NCBI GenBank assembly: GCA_028287785.1
Contig: JAQBOZ010000028.1
Span: 1-64,000, forward strand
Length of the DNA stretch: 64,000 bases
Source of the DNA: Chlorobiota bacterium
GTDB taxonomy: Bacteria > Bacteroidota > Ignavibacteria > OLB7
Direction: 5' to 3'
The position numbers and the translations under genes are program-made. Below the pieces are notes generated by a model that ran no database searches, was not told the DNA's origin, and worked only from the letters and a program-made list of their open reading frames with translations. This document shows positions 28,373 to 37,258 of the stretch, one piece after another; the first letter of the stretch is position 1; every line of letters begins with the position of its first letter.

Positions 28373-28658
28373 TAGTGACTCAGTTCAATTCACCCTCGGG
28401 TCTTCTGAGCGATGATCGATCGATCATCCCTTCATCGCTCTTCAAGCTCCGTAGGAGCGCGCCGGTTGTAGCAATGATGCTCCCATTGCCCGCCCAGGAG
28501 CGTACCATCCCCGCATTCATGCCGAATGGCACGCTCCGATGGAGCTTGAGGTCATGGACGGCGCGGCAGTGCTACAACCGGCACGCCCCGATGGGGCTGA
28601 AAAGACAGAGAACGGATGCGCTCCATGATTCCGGGCAGCATCCTAAACTGAGTCATTA
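28373..28658 (+). repeat. Interspersed palindromic (MITE-like) element, copy B
   Basis: Starts TAGTGACTCAG and ends CTGAGTCATTA, imperfect terminal inverted repeats. Inside are GGAGCGTACCAT / ATGGCACGCTCC and CCGGTTGTAGCA / TGCTACAACCGG inverted pairs, as in copy C. The 12 bp outside each end match at nine positions around the core CGCTCGGC, consistent with a decayed target duplication. It lies between murA and the DinB gene. Confidence 0.9.
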
Positions 28659-28678
28659 TCGCTCGGCACGCCGCACAA

Positions 28679-29200
28679 TCAATCGATCGGCGGGTCATCC
28701 ACCTCGGCCTTCCCGCGAAAAACCCAGCCGGGAGCCGAGTCGATGGTCTGGCGGAGGATCAGGTTCAACTGCGCGGCGTGGTGCTGGACATGGCGCATGA
28801 CGTAGAGAAGCAGCTCGCCGAAGTCAAGATCCACCGACCCGAACATGTACCGCCGGCGCATGCCGTCATCCGTAAGGGCATCAACGGTCTGGCGACTTTT
28901 CCGGCGGCAGTGCTCCAGATATGCCAGCATCTCATCCCTGGTGTAGACACGCTCGGGGAGGAGCCCGGCCGGGTCCAGCTCGCTCAACGTGAACGGCGCG
29001 GGAGGGGCAAACGTCGCGGGGAAATCGGAGAGATAGAGATCGAGCCAGAAGAGGGTATGATAGACCGTATACCAGAACTCCGGCCGGCGCGAGCGATCGC
29101 CCCAGAGATCATCGGGACAGGCGCGCACGGCGCGTTCGAGCGTTTCGATCGCCGCGCCAAGCTGCACCCGGACGGCGGTTTTCCAGAACAGATCATTCAT
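28679..29200 (-). CDS. DinB-family protein
   Basis: A 173-residue four-helix protein of the DinB/YfiT superfamily. The metal-ligand histidines are visible in YTVYHTLFWLDLYLSD near residue 45-60 and in MRHVQHHAAQLNLILRQ near 140. Members are often metal-dependent thiol transferases or are induced by DNA damage; the substrate of this one is unknown. It is read away from 29362, with about 160 bp between the two starts. Confidence 0.85.
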   Translation of the reverse strand: MNDLFWKTAVRVQLGAAIETLERAVRACPDDLWGDRSRRPEFWYTVYHTLFWLDLYLSDFPATFAPPAPFTLSELDPAGLLPERVYTRDEMLAYLEHCRRKSRQTVDALTDDGMRRRYMFGSVDLDFGELLLYVMRHVQHHAAQLNLILRQTIDSAPGWVFRGKAEVDDPPID

Positions 29201-29361
29201 TGCACGTTACCTGTGAATGTTTCTCCGCCGGCCGGTGAGATGAACGCATGCAGTCCACGCGGCGGCACGTGGCGTAATTTACGATCATGGCAAATGAGTG
29301 ATATCAACCCACGCCGTGCTTCCTTGCTTCCTTCGGCCGCCGGAGGTAAGTTCATCCCCTC

Positions 29362-32300
29362 ATGAACAGGAATGCCCCCACCCGCCTCCCTCGATTTCCG
29401 CTCCCGCCGCGGTTGGTGCTCTATTGTATACTGTTCATCCTCTCCTGCGGGACAATTGCCGCGCAGACATCCTCATCGCCGTTCGGAAAACATTTCTTCG
29501 TGGTCATCCCTGATACCATGAGAGCCTATATCGGCCCGTTTGTGAACCCGGCGGCGGACAGCGCGCAGCTTGTCATCTTCAGCAACGATACCGCCCACGT
29601 CACGATCACCGCGCCCGGCTACAATCGTAGCATCACGGTCCTCCCGTCGGCATCACGCACCGTCTCCCTGCTTGCTCCCGGCGGGCCGCGCAAACCATTT
29701 ATCGACACGCTCGGCACGGCGACGAAGAACGTGCTGGAGATCAGATCGGACAGCGCGATCACCCTGCTCTGCTATTACGTTACGCATGCGGGCTGCGAGG
29801 CGTTTGCCCCGCTGCCGGTGGAGTCGTGGGGAACCGAATACCGGGCGATGGCATTGCGGAACCAGTTCATGTTCGATGTGGGGTTCACCGGCGCGCTGGA
29901 GGAGCAGATCTTCAGGAACGATGGCCCATCGCAGATGATCGTGATCGCGGCGGAGAATGGTACGCAGGTAACGATCAGCGCGGCCACCACGCTCACATCG
30001 GCGCGCGACACGACCTTTCTCCTGAACGCGGGCGAGGCATTCCTTGTGGAATCCGATTCCACGGCGCGCTACGATGTGCGCTACGATCTGACCCCCAGGG
30101 ATATCTCCGGCAGCGTCATCAGAGCATCGAAGCCGATCGGCGTGATCACCGGCAACACCAGGACCGGCGGCGGTGCCGGGGCGCAGGCGGCGCCCCCGCC
30201 AACCGGCAACTCCGGGCGCAGCTCGGCCGTGGAATGGCTGTTCCCGACGATCGCGCACGGCACCACGTTCGTCTACCGGCCCATCGCGCCGGCAAGCCTG
30301 CTGGACAGCACCGAGGAGATCATCAGGATCTACGCCACCTCCCCCGGCATCACAACCATCACCCCGTCGAGCGGCCCGGCCGACCTTGTCCCGGAGGGGG
30401 GATTTGTCCAGTACAGCTACAGCCTTCTGGCCGATCGCGTGGCGCAGGGGAGCTTTACCAGGGCGACGGCGTTCCGCACCGATCAGCCGGCCGAGGCGAT
30501 GGTCATCACCGGCTCCTTCTCCCGCAAGGTCGATCCCGATGCCTCCGACTATGCGATGTTCGAGACCTACGCCGCATCGATGAGCCTCCTCCAGCCGCGC
30601 GAGTCATGGATCAACTCCGCCCGGTTCAACGCCCCCTCCTATCCCGCCTACCTGCTGCATTACGTGGTGATCGTGGCCGACAGCGGCGTGCAGATGCGCC
30701 TTGACGCGTCGGACATCACGCCGACGCTCACGGCGGTTCCGGGAACCCCGTTCGTCGAGACGCGGGTTCCGGTGGCCGCGGGGGATCACTCCATCTTCGC
30801 GACGGGAGGACGGTTCAGCGCCATCGCCTACGGGATCAGCAGGGGATCGGAGGGATATCAGCCGCCGAAAGCCCGGAAGGATGATGACGGGCTTCAGGGA
30901 GGCCGCGCGGTTATCGGCGACGCGCTCCTTCCTCACCCGTCGAAATACAACGAGGTGATCTCCATCGGCTATTCGTACCCGATCCTCGGCGTCTCCGACG
31001 AAAGCCTCCCGCCGGATTCCCTCTCGATCGATCGCATCGATGAATGCGACTCCACCATCGCCGTCGTACAGCGCTACGGGCTTCCCTGGAATCTCCAGCC
31101 GGTGACGATCAGGCTGGATAGCGACTCGGTCAACATCGACGCGCGGATCGTGGCGGATACGGCAGCCGGCATCCCGGTGAGCTATCGGATACGATTCGCG
31201 CCGATCGACCCGCGGAACGACGCCCGCGGGACGCTGGTGATCACCAACGCATCGGGGAGAAGATGGACGATACCGTTCATCTACTATGCCGATCAGTTCG
31301 CGATCACCCCCCGCCCGCTCACGTTTCTGGACGCGACCATCAACGTGGAGCGGATCATCAACGTGAGCTTCACCAGCCGGCGGTTATTCCCGCTGACGAT
31401 CCGCTCGATCCGCCTGAAGAACGGCGGGAGAGGATTTTCGCTGAGAGATACCAACGATATCGGCGGGACGATCGCGCCGGGCGACAGCTTCAGACTGACG
31501 CTGGCATTCACCGGCACGGCACGGAACACAGTCTACGATGATACACTTATCGTGGAAACCGACTGCCACACCGATACGATCCTCGTCCACGCGCGCACCG
31601 GCCCAAGCCCGGTTCCGGCGATCACCGGCTACGACTGGAAGGTCCGCCGCGTCGGGAGCGCGAACGACACGCTCTCCTTCCTCTCGAACAGCGGATCGCT
31701 TGGATATACCGTCAGAAGCGTGGAGATCGTGGGGGATGCCGCCGGCGCCTTCGCGCTGACCGCGACGCCGGACTGGCGCGGGATCGCGGGGGTGGGGCCC
31801 GGAGAGATTCATCCGGCGGGGATCAGGTTTACCCCACCGGCGGAGGGGACGTTTACGGCCCGCATCCTGCTGGTGACGAACGACAACGATTCGGCCTGGG
31901 GGGAGCTTCGCGGGATCGGCGCGCTGCCGCACATCGAGGTGGCGACGATCGATCTGGGATTCCTCTGCCGTGGCGATACGCTCGATACGGCGCTGACGAT
32001 CCTCAGCACCGGACGCCTGCCGCTCATCGTCCGCTCGATCCGGCGCGCCGGCATCGGCGATGCGGAGATCGCCATCGACACGGCATCGCTCCCCATCGCG
32101 ATACTGCCTGGGGATACCGCGCGGCGGAAGCTCGGCATCCTCCCTCATGCTCTCGGAAGATTTGCCGATACCCTTGTCGTCGGCTCCGATGCGGCCTCCG
32201 GCGACAGCATCGTGGTGATAACCGGAACCGTCCGCTCCTGCTCGCGCGACAGCATCACGGTGGACGATCACGATTTCGATTCGGTGCTGATCACCCTGAC

Positions 32301-33246
32301 GAGGCAGGGGTTTGTGACGGTCAGGAATCTGGGGGATCGCGATGTGACAGTGACCGGCATGACGCTGGCCGGGGACACCGCGGCGGCGTTCGCGATTCTC
32401 TCGCCGGCCGCGCCGTTTGTGGTCCGCGGCAGCGACTCCACGCGGGTCTTCTGCACGTTCACCCCGGCTACGATCGGGCCGAAGGGCTCGCGCATCGAGT
32501 TCACGACGGAGATCGGCCCGCTGACATCGCATCTGCGCGGCGTGGGACGGAAGCTGACGGTGCCGGCGTTCATCCGCCGCGATTACCATGCCCCGCCGGG
32601 AATCACCACCACGATCTTCGTGGAGCTGGAGGGAAGGCTTGATACGCTCCCGGTGAAGCGGCTGGGGATTGCCGTGGGGTTTGCGCCGGAGCTGCTCGAT
32701 TTCCTCGCTCTCTCGGCCGATACCGGCGGCGTGCTTGGCTGGCGGTATTTCGGCGCGCGCGATGGCGACAGCATCCGCTGCACGATCGATGTCAATGTCA
32801 ATCCTCCGGGAGCCGGGCCGTTCCTCGCCATCCGTTTCCTCCCGCGATTGAGCCTGCTGGACAGCAGCGAGCTTCCGTTTACGATCGAGGCCGGGCTTCC
32901 CTATCTGGAGATCATCGAGCGGCCGGGGCTTTTCCGGCGCGACCCGATCTGCGGCCTGACGCAGCGGCTCTTCGTCTTCGATCCAAACAGCTTCCGACTG
33001 GATGAGAGCATCCCGAACCCGTTGCGTGGCGAGGGGCATATCGACTTCGAGATCCCCTTCGATGCCCCGACCACGCTGATCGTCTACGACGCGCTGGGGC
33101 AGGAAATCCTCCGGCTGATCGATGCCGAGCTTCCGGCCGGAACACATACCGTGGTGATACCCGCGGGGGCAATTCCGCCGGGCCTCTACTATTATCGCCT
33201 TGTCAGCAGCTCCTACTCGGCCATCCGCAAGTTGATCGTGGAATAA
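29362..33246 (+). CDS. Large T9SS-secreted protein with IgGFc-binding-like N-terminus and choice-of-anchor/ASH-like repeats
   Basis: A 1294-residue exported protein. A signal peptide ends near TIAAQ. Residues about 40-500 resemble the IgGFc-binding N-terminal domain: GKHFFVVIPD, VTITAPGYN, LLCYYVTHAGCEAFAPLP and EWLFPT. Following repeats of about 100 residues have the choice-of-anchor/HYDIN-type pattern (VITNASGRRWTIPFIYYAD, VTNDNDSAWGELRGIG, VIGSDA-like turns). The last 80 residues form a T9SS type A sorting domain (IPNPLRGEGHIDFEIPF, YDALGQEILRL, IPPGLYYYRL). It is probably a surface adhesin or scaffold. No catalytic motif was seen. Confidence 0.78.
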   Translation: MNRNAPTRLPRFPLPPRLVLYCILFILSCGTIAAQTSSSPFGKHFFVVIPDTMRAYIGPFVNPAADSAQLVIFSNDTAHVTITAPGYNRSITVLPSASRTVSLLAPGGPRKPFIDTLGTATKNVLEIRSDSAITLLCYYVTHAGCEAFAPLPVESWGTEYRAMALRNQFMFDVGFTGALEEQIFRNDGPSQMIVIAAENGTQVTISAATTLTSARDTTFLLNAGEAFLVESDSTARYDVRYDLTPRDISGSVIRASKPIGVITGNTRTGGGAGAQAAPPPTGNSGRSSAVEWLFPTIAHGTTFVYRPIAPASLLDSTEEIIRIYATSPGITTITPSSGPADLVPEGGFVQYSYSLLADRVAQGSFTRATAFRTDQPAEAMVITGSFSRKVDPDASDYAMFETYAASMSLLQPRESWINSARFNAPSYPAYLLHYVVIVADSGVQMRLDASDITPTLTAVPGTPFVETRVPVAAGDHSIFATGGRFSAIAYGISRGSEGYQPPKARKDDDGLQGGRAVIGDALLPHPSKYNEVISIGYSYPILGVSDESLPPDSLSIDRIDECDSTIAVVQRYGLPWNLQPVTIRLDSDSVNIDARIVADTAAGIPVSYRIRFAPIDPRNDARGTLVITNASGRRWTIPFIYYADQFAITPRPLTFLDATINVERIINVSFTSRRLFPLTIRSIRLKNGGRGFSLRDTNDIGGTIAPGDSFRLTLAFTGTARNTVYDDTLIVETDCHTDTILVHARTGPSPVPAITGYDWKVRRVGSANDTLSFLSNSGSLGYTVRSVEIVGDAAGAFALTATPDWRGIAGVGPGEIHPAGIRFTPPAEGTFTARILLVTNDNDSAWGELRGIGALPHIEVATIDLGFLCRGDTLDTALTILSTGRLPLIVRSIRRAGIGDAEIAIDTASLPIAILPGDTARRKLGILPHALGRFADTLVVGSDAASGDSIVVITGTVRSCSRDSITVDDHDFDSVLITLTRQGFVTVRNLGDRDVTVTGMTLAGDTAAAFAILSPAAPFVVRGSDSTRVFCTFTPATIGPKGSRIEFTTEIGPLTSHLRGVGRKLTVPAFIRRDYHAPPGITTTIFVELEGRLDTLPVKRLGIAVGFAPELLDFLALSADTGGVLGWRYFGARDGDSIRCTIDVNVNPPGAGPFLAIRFLPRLSLLDSSELPFTIEAGLPYLEIIERPGLFRRDPICGLTQRLFVFDPNSFRLDESIPNPLRGEGHIDFEIPFDAPTTLIVYDALGQEILRLIDAELPAGTHTVVIPAGAIPPGLYYYRLVSSSYSAIRKLIVE

Positions 33247-33298
33247 TTCCGGCCGGATATCATGATTCCGCGCGCAGCACAGTTACATCGATCCCATC

Positions 33299-33871
33299 AT
33301 GAAATCTCTCATCCTCGCAACCCTGATTCTTGCCTCCTGCTCCGGCGGCGAGCGACGCGACACGGCTCCGGCCGATACCGCTGCAAGGCCCACGACGCCC
33401 GCCACTGAGGCAGTGGGAACCTTCAGGCTGGAAAGCCCCGCGTTCGCCAACGGCGGCGCCATCCCGAGGCAGTATACCTGCGATGGCGCCAATATCTCCC
33501 CGGCGCTCCGGTGGTCCGGGACGCCCACCGCCGCACGCGCGCTTGCGCTTATCTGCGATGACCCGGACGCCCCGTCGAAGCCGTGGACGCACTGGGTGAT
33601 CTGGTCGCTGCCGGCAACGCGCGAAGGTGCCATCGCGGAAAAGGCCGGCACCGCGACGGGGATGGAACATCAGGGGATCAACGACTTCGGCAGGGGGGAA
33701 TATGGCGGGCCATGTCCGCCGGGGGGGCTGCATCACTATCACTTCAGGCTCTACGCGCTCGACACGGCGCTGGGGCTGACGGGCGATATCACCGCCAGCC
33801 GTCTGACGGGCGCCATGAACGGCCATATCCTTGGCATCGGGGAGCTGGTGGGAACGTATGCGCGTGAGTGA
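33299..33871 (+). CDS. PEBP (YbhB/YbcL, Raf kinase inhibitor-like) lipoprotein
   Basis: A 190-residue PEBP-fold protein. The lipobox LILASC (Cys14) predicts a lipid anchor. Family signatures are CDGANISPALRWSG, ICDDPDAP with the anion-binding Asp-Pro-Asp, THWVIWSLPA, and GGPCPPGGLHHYHFRLYALD, all intact. Bacterial PEBP proteins bind anionic ligands; their role is unknown. It starts 52 bp after the large surface protein and may be read from its transcript. It converges on the next lipoprotein gene. Confidence 0.88.
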   Translation: MKSLILATLILASCSGGERRDTAPADTAARPTTPATEAVGTFRLESPAFANGGAIPRQYTCDGANISPALRWSGTPTAARALALICDDPDAPSKPWTHWVIWSLPATREGAIAEKAGTATGMEHQGINDFGRGEYGGPCPPGGLHHYHFRLYALDTALGLTGDITASRLTGAMNGHILGIGELVGTYARE

Positions 33872-33964
33872 TACGGAAAGCGCCGGGGCCCTCATCATCG
33901 CGGGATTGCGGGAGGGCTCCGGCGCCAATGACCTTGCCGCGAGGGGATGCGGCGGGGATTATGG

Positions 33965-34720
33965 CTATTTCACCACGGCGATAACCGCATCGAGTTCACT
34001 CGTCCGCCGCTGAACTTCCTGAACATAGGGCTGAATGTACGGTTCACTCGTCATCAGCACCTGGCGGGTTGCCTGAAGCACCCCGCGAAGCGCGCGAAGC
34101 TGTGCCGCGGGCGACTTCGCGGCCCCCGCGCCGGTAAGCGGGATGACGGTTCCAAGCAGCGCTGTTCGCGCGGACTGCGAGCTTCTCCTCCCCTCCGATC
34201 GATCGTTCGCCAGCTCCTCCGCGGTCGCCCGGAACCTGAGCAGGTCCGAGCCGGGGACACGGCCTTTTGTGCTGACGGCCTGATCGACCACTCCACCGAG
34301 CCAGCCCATATAGTGATCAAGCTCGTTCCAGGTAGTCAGGTCCACCCCTGTGGGGGGCGTGGAGTAATCCCCTTCGCTGGGAAGGTGGCCGGAGCCACCG
34401 GCGGTGGCATCGATGCCACGGGGCAACTGGACGGGCGCATTGGAGGGGATATCGGCGGCCGAGCCGGAGGCCGGGACCTGTGCTGATGAATTCGGTGGCA
34501 CCCCGTTTGCGGATGGGCTTGCAGCGGCGGGATTGTTTTCAGATCCGGGACGGCTTTCAGGCGCGGGATTGCTTCCGGTCACGGGGGCCGTGGCGGGGAT
34601 GGAATCCTTCGCCGCTGTTTTGCCGGTGGATGCGGCCGATCCGCATCCGGCCACCAGAAGCGCCACAACCGCGGGCATCCCGAACAGGGGATATGACAGG
34701 GCTCGATTCATAAAACGCAT
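33965..34720 (-). CDS. Hypothetical lipoprotein with low-complexity linker
   Basis: A 251-residue predicted lipoprotein: signal with LLVAGC (Cys26), then about 95 residues rich in Ser, Pro, Ala and Asn, which suggests a disordered tether. A helical C-terminal part (about 125-251) contains WNELDHYMGWLGGVVDQAV and repeated amphipathic helices. No family was recognised. It is divergent from the PepSY lipoprotein gene (about 290 bp apart). Confidence 0.6.
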   Translation of the reverse strand: MRFMNRALSYPLFGMPAVVALLVAGCGSAASTGKTAAKDSIPATAPVTGSNPAPESRPGSENNPAAASPSANGVPPNSSAQVPASGSAADIPSNAPVQLPRGIDATAGGSGHLPSEGDYSTPPTGVDLTTWNELDHYMGWLGGVVDQAVSTKGRVPGSDLLRFRATAEELANDRSEGRRSSQSARTALLGTVIPLTGAGAAKSPAAQLRALRGVLQATRQVLMTSEPYIQPYVQEVQRRTSELDAVIAVVK

Positions 34721-34930
34721 GCTATCCTTCGGTCGATTTATTACGCCGAATATTATCGTGAAATAACCGGAAACAGGGGATATAAAAATCTCGAAGAAAA
34801 ATTCGTAACGGCATTAATCCGATTGGCCCCGGCTCTCTCCAACCCCCATCGCTCTCCTGTGGGCCAATTCGCATTCTCTCCCGGCCCGCGCAATTGCCTC
34901 GAAAAAAAAATCGGGGCTCCGCTAACAACT

Positions 34931-34963
34931 CTCCTGAGCATTCCGTTGTTGGAATATCAGGAG
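34931..34963 (+). promoter_or_regulatory. 5' UTR hairpin before the PepSY lipoprotein
   Basis: CTCCTGA pairs with TCAGGAG and ATTCC with GGAAT around a short loop, with a small internal bulge. It lies 45 bp before the ATG. An AAGGA ribosome-binding site follows at about 34992-34996. It could stabilise the leader or reflect a dyad operator. Confidence 0.4.
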
Positions 34964-35007
34964 AGCGAAATCAACAAAACAACTCAACTTCAAGGATAAG
35001 GATCACA

Positions 35008-36240
35008 ATGGAACGGACTGTGATTTCCCGCCTATGCTATCGCTATGCGGCGCTAGGCCTACTCTCCCTTTCTGCACTGGTAGCAGGGTGCGCCGATAAC
35101 GCGACCGGCCCGAACGCAACCACCAATAATCCCCCCGGCACCTCGGGCACGGTTGAAGTGAGCGACCCCGTTACTTCCCAGGAGGCGACCGCGGTTCGTG
35201 CGAATGTACAGCGCAATTCGCAAGATACAATCGTTATATCGATCGATCAGATCATTCAAATGTTGATATCGCAGTCGGGTGGAACGTCCGATGTGCTCGG
35301 CGTCAACCTGGATTACGACTCGGATCATCTCAACTACGAGTGCGTGGTTCGTTCCGGCGGCAAGGTCTACCTGATCGTGATCGACCCGAAGAGCGGAGCG
35401 GTCAAGAGCAAGGAAGAGATCACCGACTACTACTACCCTTCGGCCATCGTGATCCGGAACATCACGATCAAGACAAAGGATGCGAAGGAGAAGGGAAAGA
35501 AGATCGCCGACGGCGATGTGGTGGAGTGCAATCTGGAGAATGTGGACAGCACGCCGACGTATGTGATCATCATCCTCACGAAGGATAATCATTACGTCAC
35601 GGTCTATATCGACGCCCAGACGGGCCAGCAGCGGACGGTGAAGGAGGATGAGAAATGCAAGGGCGAGGATCAGGGCGATGGAAAGCATAAGAACAAGAAC
35701 GGACGCGGGCACTATCGTCACGGCAACGGACATGGCTACGGACACGGATTCCACTGCCATTGCGACTGCGACGATAACGGCAACACCGATTCCACGAAGG
35801 TTCCCCCCGGCGTCATCAGCGTCGATTCGGCCCGCGCGATATCAGGCCATATCATCGACAGCGCCGTTGTAGGCGACCCGAAGATCCATGTGACGAATGA
35901 CTCGACCGCCACCTACACCGTGAGCCTGTCGCGTGATTCCAACACGTACGAGGTAACGCTCGACGCGTTCAAGGGATCGCTGGTACAGATCAGGCAGACG
36001 GGCGGACGATTCGACAGCACCGATTATACGCCATCGGTCAAGGGCGACACTCTGGTGAAGCTCAGCGTGGCACGCATCGCAGCACTGGCACAGGTCGCAG
36101 GCCAGGTCCAGTCATGGAGCCTGGAGTATGACAAGACCGACGCGAAGTGGGAATACACGTTCGATATCAAGACGGCGGCGGGAGATACGAAGCACGTGGT
36201 TGTCGACGCCAAGACCGGCCTGTTTATCCGAATCAAGTAG
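35008..36240 (+). CDS. Lipoprotein with four PepSY-like units and a His/Cys-rich linker
   Basis: A 410-residue lipoprotein (LVAGC, Cys28). Four repeats of about 60 residues (about 75-140, 150-215, 270-330, 350-410) end in DPKSGAVKS, DAQTGQQRTV, DAFKGSLVQI and DAKTGLFIRIK, the typical PepSY ending. Between repeats two and three lies a charged linker (about 218-258) with KHKNKNGRGHYRHG followed by HGFHCHCDCDD, a dense set of histidines and cysteines that could bind metal. PepSY units often inhibit peptidases or sense ligands in the envelope. The ATG at 35008 is chosen over an upstream frame because of the ribosome-binding site and signal peptide. Confidence 0.72.
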   Translation: MERTVISRLCYRYAALGLLSLSALVAGCADNATGPNATTNNPPGTSGTVEVSDPVTSQEATAVRANVQRNSQDTIVISIDQIIQMLISQSGGTSDVLGVNLDYDSDHLNYECVVRSGGKVYLIVIDPKSGAVKSKEEITDYYYPSAIVIRNITIKTKDAKEKGKKIADGDVVECNLENVDSTPTYVIIILTKDNHYVTVYIDAQTGQQRTVKEDEKCKGEDQGDGKHKNKNGRGHYRHGNGHGYGHGFHCHCDCDDNGNTDSTKVPPGVISVDSARAISGHIIDSAVVGDPKIHVTNDSTATYTVSLSRDSNTYEVTLDAFKGSLVQIRQTGGRFDSTDYTPSVKGDTLVKLSVARIAALAQVAGQVQSWSLEYDKTDAKWEYTFDIKTAAGDTKHVVVDAKTGLFIRIK

Positions 36241-36328
36241 CACCGGTACAGGAATAAGAAGCAGCACGAAATGGTAGCGAAATCCACCCCCTGATTTTGT
36301 TGACCAGACTAATTAGAGGGGTCCGGTT

Positions 36329-36376
36329 GTAAAGCCGTCGGTGATGTAACAATCAAACCGACGGCTTTACATTTTG
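36329..36376 (+). terminator. Intrinsic terminator after the PepSY lipoprotein
   Basis: A perfect 15-bp stem, TGTAAAGCCGTCGGT / ACCGACGGCTTTACA, is followed by TTTT. Outer GGTCC/GGACC arms extend it. Confidence 0.85.
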
Positions 36377-37192
36377 GACCAGTTGAATCCGCCATAAAGG
36401 ATCAGCCCACCATGTCCCCGACCCGGCTCACGTCATAATGGAACGGAAGGATCATTTCCCCAAAAAAGTATCGGCCGTTAAATTTACTGAAGGAATTCCG
36501 TGGGACATCACCTCCTGACCATTATTATTCCGCAGATACCAACCCGCATTCCATATTATTCCGCTATCGATGCGTTATTGATATCTGAATGATATATCCG
36601 GCAGCAATCCGTCCGGGGATTGCCGGGCACAAAGGATATTTCCGCGATAACAGCCCCACGCCACCGTTATTCTATCGGCAAACCTCCCGCAAGGCGCTGA
36701 AACATGGGCGCTGGCTCAGTGTGAGATGATGCCCGGAATCATGTGCGGCATCCGTCTTTCCAGCCCCATCGGGGCAAACAAGTTGAAGTAATGCCACGCC
36801 TCTCAGGCTCCAGAGGAGCATAGCATGTATTCCGCTGAAATGAAAGGTCGCGGCGAGGAGCCGGAAATGCGTTGTACCATGATTATCCAACGCAATCACC
36901 ACCGGCATCGATTTCAAAACCGGGAGATATGCGCTGATAATATTCCCAATATTCTTCACAACGGATTTTTCTTCACCGCATTACATGCGGTAACGGAGAA
37001 TCTCCGGGATTGATGGATGAGAATGGTTTGAGATCACCTTGACCATGCATTCCATCCCACACCTCTTCATGACGATATATCGCGATCATGAGGGATAATT
37101 ATCGGCGGACGGGCGATGATATCGCGCGGTGGTTTTGCACTGTGGTCGCGGGCATTATCCGCGATGACGGATGCGAGCAACATTCCGCTTAC
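36377..37192. other. Intergenic region between convergent genes, with decayed repeat
   Basis: 816 bp with no convincing gene. AT content is higher around 36500-36660. It contains the degenerate repeat copy E, listed separately. Open frames here fall in the repeat or lack protein-like composition. Confidence 0.5.
36711..36890 (-). repeat. Degenerate copy E of the palindromic element
   Basis: Oriented like copy D at 62031. Matching blocks are CTCAG then GAGATGATG, CAGCCCCATCGGGGC, AGTTGAAGTAATGCCAC (copy D: AGTTGTAGCAATGCCAC) and GGCTCCAGAGGAGC. The outer part is eroded and the right end cannot be placed exactly. Confidence 0.6.
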
Positions 37193-37228
37193 AAAAAAGG
37201 CGGGGAGAACATTGCTGTTCTCCCCGCC
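37193..37228 (-). terminator. Intrinsic terminator of the Ig-repeat surface protein gene
   Basis: On the minus strand a perfect 13-bp stem (GGCGGGGAGAACA / TGTTCTCCCCGCC) with a 4-nt loop is followed by six T, 30 bp after the stop codon. Confidence 0.92.
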
Positions 37229-37258
37229 ATATCGACATCTATAGGAACGCGGGCCCGG

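Noticed and set aside
28063-28800. Open frame through repeat copy B
   Set aside because: It spans the palindromic element and the ends of two real genes; the similar frames in other copies come from the shared repeat, not from a protein family.
31384-33147. 587-codon minus-strand frame opposite the IgGFc-like gene
   Set aside because: Same reasons: shadow composition, no motifs.
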